In this document: positions 33,951 through 42,026 of the stretch, piece by piece
Position numbering within the stretch: position 1 is the stretch's first letter
Layout of the letters: each line of letters begins with the position of its first letter
From: Leptotrichia sp. OH3620_COT-345
Lineage (GTDB): Bacteria > Fusobacteriota > Fusobacteriia > Fusobacteriales > Leptotrichiaceae
DNA: 64,000 nt
Direction of reading: 5' to 3'
NCBI RefSeq assembly: GCF_003932895.1
Contig: NZ_RQYW01000002.1
Span: 62,001-126,000 of the forward strand
The notes under the pieces: model-generated
Database searches by the model: none
Told to the model about the DNA's origin: nothing
What the model saw: the letters and a program-made list of their open reading frames with translations, nothing else
Translations under genes and position numbers: made by a program

Positions 33951-35203
33951 AATAAAATTATTAATAAAAGCATATAATAAATTATCACAAAATAAATGTT
34001 TACTTTTATAGAAATTTCAGTTTGTAAAAAAGGCAGCTTACTCCCTATATATATGAATCCTTCAAAAGCATTATAAATTATTTTCAAAAATATTATAAGG
34101 ATAGAATTAAATATACTTAGTTTCAATATATTCAGAAAAACTGTTCCGAATAAAAACTCTATAAGTACCGTTCCCAAAGGAACACCTATAATATTCAATA
34201 AAAACGAAAAAAGAGGGAGTTTATCAAAATAATAAAGGAACAAAGGCGTACTCACAATTTGTACAGACAAACTTAAAAATAACAATTTTACCGTATCTTT
34301 CCATATCCCGTCCTGTATCTTATCAAAATATTTTTCTTTAAACACTTTTTCAAAGACAGGGTAAACAAATATTATCGCAATAACTGCTGCATAAGATAAT
34401 TGAACTGAAATATCAAATATCGAATATGGGTTTAAGACAACTATTATAATTGCTGAAATTAAAAGTGATTTTTTACTGTCTTCCTGTTCAAACAAAATTC
34501 TTGCGAGAATCATTATTGCTCCCATTATATAAGCTCTCAATATTCCTGAAGACATTCCTATAACAGTACAGTAAAAAGTCAGAACTGTTAGTGCCAATAT
34601 ATACTTCATCTTATACCCTGCATTAATTTTATCCAGTATTTTTATTATTCCCATAATGACAAGGCTTATATGCGTCCCTGAAATAACTGTCAGATGAGCA
34701 AGTCCTGTATATTTAAACTTATCATTCATATCTTTTGACATGTATGATTTTTCCCCTAATACAGCTGTTTTTGAAAAAGCATAAAGGTTATTTTCAGTTA
34801 TAAACAACTCATCAAATATATCTGAAATATATTTTCTTATACTGTTCAGTTTTGATTCCTTATAACCTAAAATTTTCCCGTTCAAAGTTATAAAACCGCT
34901 TTTCTCTTTTATATTTTTTATTTCATATTTTATTAAATAAAAGCCGTAACTGAGATTTTTACTATTTTTTATCACTATTTTTTTCTTTAAATATTTATTA
35001 TTCACTTTTAAAACTGTACCTGTGCCTCCATCCATTTTAACATACAAAGTTCTTATCCCTTCAAAATTACCTTTATATGTAACAAAATTTACATATAAAA
35101 CAAATAGCCAAATTAAAAATATCATTGAAAGTAAAGTACTTGAAAAATTTTTGATAATTTTTCCATTTTCTTCTCTTTTCAAAAAAAATATATTTTTCTG
35201 CAT
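33893..35203 (-). CDS. comEC: ComEC/Rec2 DNA-uptake channel, short form
   Basis: Inner-membrane channel that passes single-stranded DNA into the cell during transformation. The competence domain is visible: GLAHLTVISGTHISLVIMG, SGILRAYIMGA, and about ten membrane segments. At 436 residues it lacks the C-terminal metallo-beta-lactamase domain of longer ComEC proteins, as do some other short forms. The final residues (SMRDRCRSYINAIDCKVF) are hydrophilic, unlike the membrane segment before them, and come from repeat copy 1, which gives the stop codon. The gene may therefore have been cut and resealed there. It begins directly at the stop of the pseudopilin gene, so the two are co-transcribed. 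Confidence 0.82.
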   Translation of the reverse strand: MQKNIFFLKREENGKIIKNFSSTLLSMIFLIWLFVLYVNFVTYKGNFEGIRTLYVKMDGGTGTVLKVNNKYLKKKIVIKNSKNLSYGFYLIKYEIKNIKEKSGFITLNGKILGYKESKLNSIRKYISDIFDELFITENNLYAFSKTAVLGEKSYMSKDMNDKFKYTGLAHLTVISGTHISLVIMGIIKILDKINAGYKMKYILALTVLTFYCTVIGMSSGILRAYIMGAIMILARILFEQEDSKKSLLISAIIIVVLNPYSIFDISVQLSYAAVIAIIFVYPVFEKVFKEKYFDKIQDGIWKDTVKLLFLSLSVQIVSTPLFLYYFDKLPLFSFLLNIIGVPLGTVLIEFLFGTVFLNILKLSIFNSILIIFLKIIYNAFEGFIYIGSKLPFLQTEISIKVNIYFVIIYYMLLLIILFSMRDRCRSYINAIDCKVF

Positions 35204-35746
35204 TTAAAGCTCCTCTTCCCATAAATTTGACTTTTCATAGTCAACATTTATATTTATAGGTTTTTTTGCTCTATAAATGCTAATTATAGGATATTTTGCA
35301 GCATTTATGGTATTTGTGGATATTCTGTAATATATTTCGGTTCCTTTTTTATTTAAAAGATAAATGGAAAAACCTTTTTCAAAATTCCCTTCTATAGTGG
35401 TTTTTCTTTTAAAATCGGAATTTTTATCTGAATTATTTGTCATGTACGATATATTTTCAGATATTCCAAGCTTCCCTATTATATCCCTTTGCCCATTTTC
35501 TTCACTTATAAAATAAACTGTCTTTTCAGATATTTTAAAATCAATTATATACTCTTTTTTATTGTATTGAGCATATTGCTGAATTTTTCTTATGAACTGA
35601 CTTATGTTTCTTTTCTGAATTGAAAATTCTTGCTTCTCTTTCTGATTTTGCAAAACATTGAAAACAACAGCAAAAAGAATTGAAATAATTGCCATATACA
35701 TTAAAACCTCAATGATTGTAAACCCGCTATCCCTTTTATTTTTCAT
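35204..35746 (-). CDS. Type IV pilin-like / pseudopilin protein
   Basis: The prepilin leader is short (MKNKRDSG) and is followed by FTIIEVLMYMAIISILFAVV, with Glu at +5 of the mature protein, as in type IV pilins and ComG/GspH pseudopilins. The remaining 150 residues are a polar head with no cysteines or known fold visible. It has a GGGAGGA ribosome binding site and directly precedes comEC, which points to a DNA-uptake pseudopilus. The peptidase and assembly ATPase are not in the window. Confidence 0.85.
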   Translation of the reverse strand: MKNKRDSGFTIIEVLMYMAIISILFAVVFNVLQNQKEKQEFSIQKRNISQFIRKIQQYAQYNKKEYIIDFKISEKTVYFISEENGQRDIIGKLGISENISYMTNNSDKNSDFKRKTTIEGNFEKGFSIYLLNKKGTEIYYRISTNTINAAKYPIISIYRAKKPININVDYEKSNLWEEEL

Positions 35747-35955
35747 ATTAATCCTCCCATTTTATCCTTTCAACATCTCTTAACTATATTTTCTGTATAA
35801 ATATATTTAAAAATTTATTTACTTTTATATCTTTAGTATTATTTCTCATAAAATCCGGTATTCCCTCATTTAACTTTATCTTCATTTATGTATTTTTCAT
35901 ACTTTCGTTATTATTAAAATAAGCCATTTCTTCCAACAAAAAATATCAGCTCCTG

Positions 35956-36081
35956 TTAAAAAACATTTTTATATAATTGATAAATCCATATTTTATTTCG
36001 TGCATATATAAACATTTTCCCATCATTTCCTTTTGTAAGTTCACATATCCTGTTTATTAAATTTATTGCTTTTTCATCCAT
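35956..36081 (-). CDS. Small protein of 41 residues, unknown
   Basis: A short frame with strong signals: AGGAGGG just before ATG, and an extended -10 promoter only 24-32 bases upstream. It encodes MDEKAINLINRICELTKGND and ends IYQLYKNVF, with a positive, aromatic C-terminal half. No family is recognised. It points towards the pseudopilin and comEC genes, 210 bases downstream, and might be their leader peptide. The stop lies in a run of six T (minus strand); one extra T would extend the frame to about 61 residues, so an error or slippage is a further possibility. Confidence 0.5.
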   Translation of the reverse strand: MDEKAINLINRICELTKGNDGKMFIYARNKIWIYQLYKNVF

Positions 36082-36104
36082 AATCCCTCCTGAAGTTTTT
36101 TTAT

Positions 36105-36113
36105 ATTATATCA
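36105..36113 (-). promoter_or_regulatory. Extended -10 promoter of the 41-residue protein
   Basis: TGATATAAT on the minus strand, inside TTTGTGATATAAT. No good -35 is seen. The same 13-base string stands before pheS (56728-56740). The leader would be under 25 bases. Confidence 0.6.
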
Positions 36114-36214
36114 CAAATTCATAAAATTAAAAATAAGTTAATTTTTTATTGCTTTTGTTTTTTTTATTTTTAATATATAATATTATAGTAAAAATAAATT
36201 TTTTAGGAGAAAAT

Positions 36215-36757
36215 ATGTTTAATATCATACAAAATGCGGATATATTAGCCGTAAAATTTTTTTATACCTTTCAACACTTATTGCAGAATGATTTATTCAG
36301 TAAAATTATGATATTTTTTACTCGTTTGGGAGACCATGGAATTATATGGATCGGACTTTCAACAGTTCTACTTTTGACTAAAAAATATAGAAAAGTCGGC
36401 TTTATTTCCTTGCTTTCTCTTTTAATATGCTCCATTATAGTAAATATTACTTTAAAACCGCTAGTTCAAAGAGAAAGACCGTTTAATGAAATATCAGATA
36501 TCATACTTTTAATAAATGCACCAAAAGATTATTCCTTTCCGTCAGGACACACTGCCGCTTCATTCGTAATGACATATATATTTTTTAAAAATATAAAGAA
36601 ATATTCTGCTTTTATTTTAACCGTTGCTATTCTTATTTCATTTTCAAGACTATATTTAACGGTTCACTATGTAAGTGATGTAGCAGCAGGAATATTAATC
36701 GGATTATTTTCAGGATATGCAGGACAGAAAATTTTTGATACTTTCAAAAAAAAATAA
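36215..36757 (+). CDS. PAP2-family membrane phosphatase
   Basis: Membrane phosphatase of the PAP2/BcrC kind, 180 residues with five to six hydrophobic segments. All three active-site motifs are present: KPLVQRERPF, PSGHTAASF and SRLYLTVHYVSDVAAG. Likely substrates are undecaprenyl diphosphate or a lipid phosphate, acting at the outer face of the inner membrane. I chose the ATG at 36215, seven bases behind TAGGAGA; an upstream in-frame ATG at 36149 has no ribosome binding site. It is transcribed away from the 41-residue gene and ends in an AT hairpin at 36775-36795. Confidence 0.87.
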   Translation: MFNIIQNADILAVKFFYTFQHLLQNDLFSKIMIFFTRLGDHGIIWIGLSTVLLLTKKYRKVGFISLLSLLICSIIVNITLKPLVQRERPFNEISDIILLINAPKDYSFPSGHTAASFVMTYIFFKNIKKYSAFILTVAILISFSRLYLTVHYVSDVAAGILIGLFSGYAGQKIFDTFKKK

Positions 36758-36774
36758 GGAAAAAAACTAATATC

Positions 36775-36795
36775 AAAAATATATAGTATATTTTT
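36775..36795 (+). terminator. AT-only hairpin after the PAP2 gene
   Basis: AAAAATATA and TATATTTTT pair perfectly around a TAG loop, 18 bases after the stop. All pairs are A-T, so termination would be weak. Confidence 0.4.
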
Positions 36796-36931
36796 ATTAT
36801 AGTTCAATTTTAATACTTATTAAGTTTAAAAATACTATTTATATAATTTTATACTCTAAAAACTAAGTTTTACAGTATAAAATATAAAGTGAAAAAGTAA
36901 ATTTATAATATAACAAAGGGAGGTTTTATTC

Positions 36932-38089
36932 ATGATAAACAATTTTATTTACCGGAATCCTACAAAAATTCTATTCGGAAAAGGTCAAATCAAACATCTT
37001 TCAAAAGAAATTTCAACATATGGAAAGAAAATTTTGCTTCTTTATGGAGGAGGCAGTATTAAAAAAAACGGATTATATGATGAAATTTACAGTCAATTGA
37101 AAGACTTTGAAATATTTGAACTGGGCGGAGTAGAGCCTAATCCTCGTGTATCAACGGCAAGAAAGGCTATTGAAATAATAAGGAAAAATAATATTGATTT
37201 TCTCCTTGCCGCCGGTGGAGGAAGTACAGTAGACTGTGCGAAACTTATATCTGTCGGAACTTACTATGACGGCGATCCGTGGGATATTGTAAAAAAGAAA
37301 TATTTTCCTGAAAAAGCTCTTCCTTTTGGAGATATTCTTACTCTTGCTGCAACAGGTTCCGAAATGAATCCGGGAAGTGTTATTACAAATATTGAAACTG
37401 AAGAAAAAATAGGTTGGAGCAGCCCTCTGGCTTATCCTAAATTTTCCATACTCGATCCTGTGTATACATTTACTGTCCCTTTGAGTCAGACTGTAAATGG
37501 AATTGTAGATACAATGTCACATATGATTGAACAATATTTTAATGCTGAACACAATCCCGTTATGGACGGACTTATTGAAAGCAGCTTAAAAACTGTTATG
37601 AAATATGCCCCTCTTGTACTCGAAAGTCCTCATAATTACGATATAAGAGCAGTTCTTATGATGTCGGCAACTATAGGTCTGAATTATTCTCTTAGTTGGG
37701 GAACAATGGGCGACTGGGCGACTCACGGAATAGAACATGCAGTCAGTGCAGTATACGATATCGCTCATGCTGAGGGGCTTTCTATAATTATGCCTAACTG
37801 GTTATTATATATTCTACCGAAAGATATTCTCAGAGTAAAACAGTTTGCAATAAATGTAATGGATGTAAATCCCGAAGAAAAATCAGATGAAGAAATTGGA
37901 AAAGAAGGAATTTTGAAATTACAATCTTACTGGAAATCTCTCGGAGCCCCTACACATCTTTCAGAAGTTGGAATTGACAGCACAAATATTAAAAAAATGG
38001 CTGAAATAGCTACAGATCGACCTGTTTTAGGCTCTGTGTATAACCTAACAAAAAATGACGTAATAAATATTTTAAAATCATCATTATAA
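36932..38089 (+). CDS. Iron-containing alcohol dehydrogenase (BdhA/YqhD-like)
   Basis: NAD(P)H-dependent enzyme reducing aldehydes to alcohols in fermentation. The start NFIYRNPTKILFGKGQIKHL is the family opening. The dinucleotide site GGGSTVDCAKLIS and the metal-binding His residues in EQYFNAEHNPVMD and GIEHAVSAVYDIAHAEGLS follow. Length (385) is normal, and the pattern is closest to the butanol dehydrogenase group. A strong ribosome binding site (GGGAGG) precedes it. It stands alone: repeat copy 3 and a new promoter separate it from the next gene. Confidence 0.92.
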   Translation: MINNFIYRNPTKILFGKGQIKHLSKEISTYGKKILLLYGGGSIKKNGLYDEIYSQLKDFEIFELGGVEPNPRVSTARKAIEIIRKNNIDFLLAAGGGSTVDCAKLISVGTYYDGDPWDIVKKKYFPEKALPFGDILTLAATGSEMNPGSVITNIETEEKIGWSSPLAYPKFSILDPVYTFTVPLSQTVNGIVDTMSHMIEQYFNAEHNPVMDGLIESSLKTVMKYAPLVLESPHNYDIRAVLMMSATIGLNYSLSWGTMGDWATHGIEHAVSAVYDIAHAEGLSIIMPNWLLYILPKDILRVKQFAINVMDVNPEEKSDEEIGKEGILKLQSYWKSLGAPTHLSEVGIDSTNIKKMAEIATDRPVLGSVYNLTKNDVINILKSSL

Positions 38090-38189
38090 ATCAAAAATAA
38101 CATTAATCTTACCAATAATACGATTTTATCTTTTTTACTTTGTTTTATGAATATTCTTCATATTATTACAAAAAGACTTCATATCTTTT

Positions 38190-38280
38190 AGCGTGTTCCT
38201 TTGTAAACATATAAAAATTAAAAAATTTTGAAGTCGATGACGGAAGCATGAGAGCCACAATGAGCTCTCATCGAAAAATC
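38190..38280 (+). repeat. Dispersed repeat family A, copy 3
   Basis: Shares AAAAAATTTTG-AGTCGAT with the other copies, followed by the best-preserved hairpin: ATGAGAGC, then CACAATGA, then GCTCTCAT (38248-38271). Copy 2 at 57949 has GAGGGC against GCCCTC instead, so both arms changed together. It lies between the dehydrogenase gene and the csd promoter. Confidence 0.65.
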
Positions 38281-38287
38281 TTTAATA

Positions 38288-38316
38288 TCGACAAATTCTC
38301 CTTATTATTGTATAAT
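38288..38316 (+). promoter_or_regulatory. Promoter of the cysteine desulfurase gene
   Basis: TCGACA (38288-38293), a 17-base spacer and a perfect TATAAT (38311-38316). The leader to the ATG at 38357 is about 35 bases, with an AAAGGAG ribosome binding site. Confidence 0.65.
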
Positions 38317-38356
38317 TTAATGAAAATATCCGATAGAATTAAAGAAAAGGAGAAAA

Positions 38357-39514
38357 ATGATATATTTAGATAATGCGGCAACTTCCTATTACAAACCCGA
38401 AGAAGTAATAAATGCAGTTTGTGAAGCCATGAAAACTATGGGAAATGCAGGTAGAGGAGCAAATGATGCTTCTTTGAGTTCTGCAAGAAAAATTTATGAA
38501 ACAAGAGAAAAAATATGTGATTTTTTTAACGGTGAAAGTTCGAAACAAGTAGTATTTACTTCAAATGCCACTGAAGCATTAAACATGGCAATAAATGGAC
38601 TTTTTTCAGAAAAAAGTCATATTATTACGACAGAAGCCGAACACAATTCTGTACTGCGACCTCTTTATCTCCTTGAAAAAAAAGGAACTTCCATAACTTT
38701 TTTAAAGTCGCACGAAATAGAAAATCCTGATATTTCTTTTATGCAAAAATATATCCGAAAAAATACTGAAGCTGTTATATGTACCCATGCTTCAAACCTT
38801 ACAGGAAATATAACCGATATTAAAAAAATAGGTGAATTCTGTAGAAGAAATAATCTTCTTTTTATAGTTGATGCTTCTCAAACGGCTGGAATAATTCCTA
38901 TTGATATTATTTCTGATAATATTGATGTCCTCTGTTTTACAGGACATAAAGGATTAATGGGACTTCAAGGTACAGGAGGTCTTTATGTGAAAAAAGGTAT
39001 TAATATTAATCCCATGAAAGTCGGAGGAAGCGGCATTGATACATATAATAAAAACCACCCTGTAAGTATGCCTGAAAGGCTTGAAGCAGGTACATTAAAC
39101 GGACATGGAATAGCCGGACTGAACGCTGCAATAGATTTTATAAATAAAACAGGTATTCAAAATATCCATAAAAAAGAAAGTGAACTAATGTGGAAATTTT
39201 ATGACGGAATTAAAAATATTAAAAATATTAAAATATATGGAACTTTCTTTAACAGACAAAACGAAAAAATTAACAGGATACCTTTAATCTCTATTAATAT
39301 CGGAGATATTGACTCCGGAGAAATATGTGATATACTTAATGTAGAATATAATATTGTTACGAGAGCAGGAGGACATTGCGCTCCTTTAATGCACAAAGCA
39401 CTGGGAACTGAAAGACAAGGAGCCGTAAGATTCAGTTTTTCATATTTTAATAGCGAGAATGATGTAAAAAATACTGTAAATGCTCTGAAAGAAATTGTTT
39501 CTTATTATAAATAG
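38357..39514 (+). CDS. Cysteine desulfurase-like class V aminotransferase (EF2568 type)
   Basis: PLP enzyme expected to release sulfur or selenium from cysteine or selenocysteine. YLDNAATSYYKPEEV opens it; the PLP-contacting residues follow in THASNLTGNI, DASQTAG and the Lys motif FTGHKGLMGLQGTGG; the persulfide Cys is in TRAGGHCAPLMHKALGT. Length (385) and details fit the group that is usually found with YedE and DUF3343 genes in selenium metabolism rather than IscS or NifS. Those two genes follow here, though after a 100-base gap. No selD or iscU is seen. Confidence 0.87.
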   Translation: MIYLDNAATSYYKPEEVINAVCEAMKTMGNAGRGANDASLSSARKIYETREKICDFFNGESSKQVVFTSNATEALNMAINGLFSEKSHIITTEAEHNSVLRPLYLLEKKGTSITFLKSHEIENPDISFMQKYIRKNTEAVICTHASNLTGNITDIKKIGEFCRRNNLLFIVDASQTAGIIPIDIISDNIDVLCFTGHKGLMGLQGTGGLYVKKGININPMKVGGSGIDTYNKNHPVSMPERLEAGTLNGHGIAGLNAAIDFINKTGIQNIHKKESELMWKFYDGIKNIKNIKIYGTFFNRQNEKINRIPLISINIGDIDSGEICDILNVEYNIVTRAGGHCAPLMHKALGTERQGAVRFSFSYFNSENDVKNTVNALKEIVSYYK

Positions 39515-39614
39515 TTATTTCAACATTTTCAAGTTAAAAATTTCTCTTGTTATTTTTTTAAATGTTTAATAATAAATAATTCAAACAAAATAAAATTACT
39601 AAGGAGTGGGTATC

Positions 39615-40718
39615 ATGGAATTTATCAGTTCAAAAAAAGGATTACTTATATCAGGTATTTTAGCAGGTTTAATAGCCATATGGCTTGCCGTTTCAGGAAA
39701 TCCCCAAAATATGGCTATATGTGTAGCATGTTTTATTAGAGACATAGCAGGTTCAATGAAGTTTCACAATGCAAATGCAGTCCAGTATTTTCGACCTGAA
39801 ATACCGGGAATTGTTTTAGGTTCATTTATAATTTCCCTTTTCACAAAAGAATTTAAAGCTACCGGCGGTTCTTCTCCCGTAATAAGATTTTTTTCAGGTA
39901 TTGCAATGATGATAGGAGCTTTAATATTTTTAGGATGTCCTACAAGAATGATTCTCCGTATAGCAGGAGGAGACTTAAGTGCATACATAGGATTTATAGG
40001 ATTTTTAGCAGGTATAGGAACAGGTGTTTTCTTTTTGAAAAAAGGATATTCACTGGAAAAAAAAGTTGAAATAAAAAAGGAAAATGGATATATATTTCCA
40101 ACAAGCCTATTATTATTACTTATACTTAGTGTTACTACAGGTCTATTTGCCATAAGTAAAAAAGGTCCCGGAAGTATTCATGCACCTTTGATTATATCTC
40201 TTGTAGGAGGAATACTTTTCGGTATAATAGCTCAAAAAGTAAGAATGTGCTTTACAGGAAGCATAAGAAATATTTTTCTTATGAAAAATTTTGAAATGAT
40301 AACACCTATCTTCGGTATGTTCATTATTATATTAATTTATAATATCATTACAGGAAATTTTAAATTTACAGCATACGGTCCTATAGCTCATCCTCAGTTT
40401 ATATGGAATATACTCGGATTATATACAGTGGGATTGGCAGGAGTATTAATGGGCGGTTGTCCTTTAAGACAGCTCATACTTGCAGGGCAAGGATCATCAG
40501 ATTCAATAATAACAGTAATAGGGTTGTTTATCGGAGCGGCTGTAGCTCATAACTTTAAACTTGCTGCGGCAGTAGCGACAAAAGCAACTGCAACATCTCC
40601 TGAAACTTTAGGGGGACCAAACTTGAATGGAAAAATAGCTTTACTTTTCTGCATAATATTTTTAATTAGTGTAGGAATAACAGGTATTAAAAAAGGAAAA
40701 ATTAATGAAAAAAGATAA
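39615..40718 (+). CDS. yedE: YedE-family transporter, putative selenium/sulfur uptake
   Basis: Polytopic membrane protein (367 residues, about ten hydrophobic segments) with the YeeE/YedE repeat. Cysteine motifs occur in both halves: CVACFIRDIAG and LGCPTRMILRIAGGDLSAY in the first, KVRMCFTGSIRN and GGCPLRQLILAGQGSSDS in the second. Related YeeE proteins pass thiosulfate through such cysteines; the YedE branch is linked to selenium genes. I start it at ATG 39615 behind AAGGAG; a GTG at 39606 lies inside that site. Its stop overlaps the DUF3343 start by 14 bases, so the two are translated together. Confidence 0.87.
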   Translation: MEFISSKKGLLISGILAGLIAIWLAVSGNPQNMAICVACFIRDIAGSMKFHNANAVQYFRPEIPGIVLGSFIISLFTKEFKATGGSSPVIRFFSGIAMMIGALIFLGCPTRMILRIAGGDLSAYIGFIGFLAGIGTGVFFLKKGYSLEKKVEIKKENGYIFPTSLLLLLILSVTTGLFAISKKGPGSIHAPLIISLVGGILFGIIAQKVRMCFTGSIRNIFLMKNFEMITPIFGMFIIILIYNIITGNFKFTAYGPIAHPQFIWNILGLYTVGLAGVLMGGCPLRQLILAGQGSSDSIITVIGLFIGAAVAHNFKLAAAVATKATATSPETLGGPNLNGKIALLFCIIFLISVGITGIKKGKINEKR

Positions 40719-40935
40719 AATAAAAGTTATTATAACTTTTCAAAGTATGTCGGATGCAATATATGTTGAAAAAATTCTTAAGGCCGAAAAAGTAAAAGGA
40801 AGACTTATTCCTGTACCTCGAAAAATTTCGTCGGGCTGTGGAATAGCATGGTGTTCAGATATTGAACTGAAAGAAGGCATAATAAAAATAATCGGTCAAA
40901 ACAAAGCGAACATAGGAGAAATTTTTGAAATGTAA
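40705..40935 (+). CDS. DUF3343 small protein, putative Se/S carrier
   Basis: The 76-residue protein has the DUF3343 pattern: VIITFQSMSDAIYVEKILKA, then LIPVPRKISSGCGIAWCSD. The two Cys in SGCGIAWC are likely sulfur- or selenium-carrying. Family members recur next to yedE and selenium genes, and are proposed carriers between the desulfurase and the acceptor. It overlaps yedE by 14 bases and ends before a strong terminator. Confidence 0.85.
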   Translation: MKKDKIKVIITFQSMSDAIYVEKILKAEKVKGRLIPVPRKISSGCGIAWCSDIELKEGIIKIIGQNKANIGEIFEM

Positions 40936-40971
40936 AAATCTTTTTACAACTAAAAATAATTTTAATTTATA

Positions 40972-41017
40972 AAAAAATGGAAATCCTTGTATTTAACATA
41001 AAGGTTTCCATTTTTTA
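40972..41017 (+). terminator. Terminator after the DUF3343 gene
   Basis: AAAAAATGGAAATCCTT pairs with AAGGTTTCCATTTTTT with one bulge; the loop is GTATTTAACATA and a T-run follows. It coincides with the outer end of repeat copy 4; a similar element forms the outer end of copy 2 (57722-57770). Confidence 0.8.
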
Positions 41018-41228
41018 TATGTTATTAAATATGCTTATATCTACTATTTTTTTGATCTTTTGACATTAATTTTTCTAAAAAATATAAATTATACTAATCA
41101 TAAAACAGCTGTTTGGAAATATCCAATTTCATATTTTTCAAGCATAATAGATATTTTTGAAATTTTAAAAAATATTTAACAGTATGAGAATGAAAGATTA
41201 GGTTTTGTAATGAATTTTCGAGGAAAAT
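40972..41228 (-). repeat. Dispersed repeat family A, copy 4 (long, diverged)
   Basis: About 257 bases that align end to end with copy 2: the ATGGAAAT hairpin, then AAAATATAAATTATACTAATC, then TTTTTCAAGCATAATAGATATTTTT, then a decayed TATGAGAATG hairpin end. It abuts the stop of the DeoR gene. Confidence 0.6.
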
Positions 41229-41231
41229 AAA

Positions 41232-42002
41232 CTATCCTATTTCCACATCCAACTCCTGAAATTTTTTTCTCATAGTTGACGGATAATCCGCTCTTCTTTT
41301 TTCAGAAAATATAGCTGTAAAATCTGCTAAATTACTAAAATTGAAACTTCCCTCTGTTTCAAATTTTCTAAGCTCTGTAATTAAAAATTTCTGAGTTGAT
41401 ATATTCATAATCGCTTTTTTTGTATTTCCGTCATTCGATTCAAAATTCATTACTTTCCCTGTATCCAAATCAATTCCGGCACAACCGATAAACGCCTTGT
41501 CTACATTATATTTTATTATATTGTTTATAGCTTCACTTCCAATTATCCCACCTATTTCCTTATGATAATCACCGCCAATTATCGTAAGTTTTATTCTGGA
41601 ATTTTTATTGAACAGTGCTGCAATACTCGGCATATTTGTAAAAAGATTCAGGGATTTCTCACTATTGGAAAGATACTCGGCAGCGATATAATTTATGCTT
41701 GAAACGTCAAAAAATACCCCTTCGCCTTCTTTTATATTTTCAACTATTTTTTTGGCAATCATCTCTTTCTGCTTTGTCCTGTTAATTATCCTGTCTTCAA
41801 GGGTTATTGTATGTACCAGTTCTTTTAAGAGTATCGCTCCTCCGTGAGTTCTTTTTAGTTTCCCTTCAAGCTCAAGCCTTTTAAGATCTTTTCTTATAAT
41901 AACTTCAGAAACACTGAATTCTTCAGAAAGTTCATTTACTTTCACTTTTTTTTCCTTTTTCAAAATTTCCAGTATTTTTTCCAGTCTTTCATCTAAAAAC
42001 AT
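41232..42002 (-). CDS. DeoR-family transcriptional regulator
   Basis: Sugar-responsive repressor, 256 residues. The N-terminal helix-turn-helix reads RLEKILEILKKEKKVKVNEL, SEEFSVSEVIIRKDLKRLE and LKRTHGGAIL, typical of DeoR. The C-terminal effector domain has IGGDYHKEIGGIIGSEA and KAFIGCAGIDLDTG, the sugar-phosphate binding fold. It is the last gene after the aminopeptidase and the amylase on the same strand, 24 bases from the amylase, so it may control alpha-glucan use. Its operator is not evident. Confidence 0.88.
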   Translation of the reverse strand: MFLDERLEKILEILKKEKKVKVNELSEEFSVSEVIIRKDLKRLELEGKLKRTHGGAILLKELVHTITLEDRIINRTKQKEMIAKKIVENIKEGEGVFFDVSSINYIAAEYLSNSEKSLNLFTNMPSIAALFNKNSRIKLTIIGGDYHKEIGGIIGSEAINNIIKYNVDKAFIGCAGIDLDTGKVMNFESNDGNTKKAIMNISTQKFLITELRKFETEGSFNFSNLADFTAIFSEKRRADYPSTMRKKFQELDVEIG

Positions 42003-42026
42003 ATTATATTCTCCATATTATAATTT

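Noticed and set aside
35747-35955. Two more short minus-strand frames (13-16 and 33 codons) between the 41-residue gene and the pseudopilin
   Set aside because: Neither has a convincing ribosome binding site at a proper distance; they may be remnants of a decayed gene.
39606-39614. GTG start three codons upstream for yedE
   Set aside because: It lies inside the AAGGAG ribosome binding site of the ATG at 39615.
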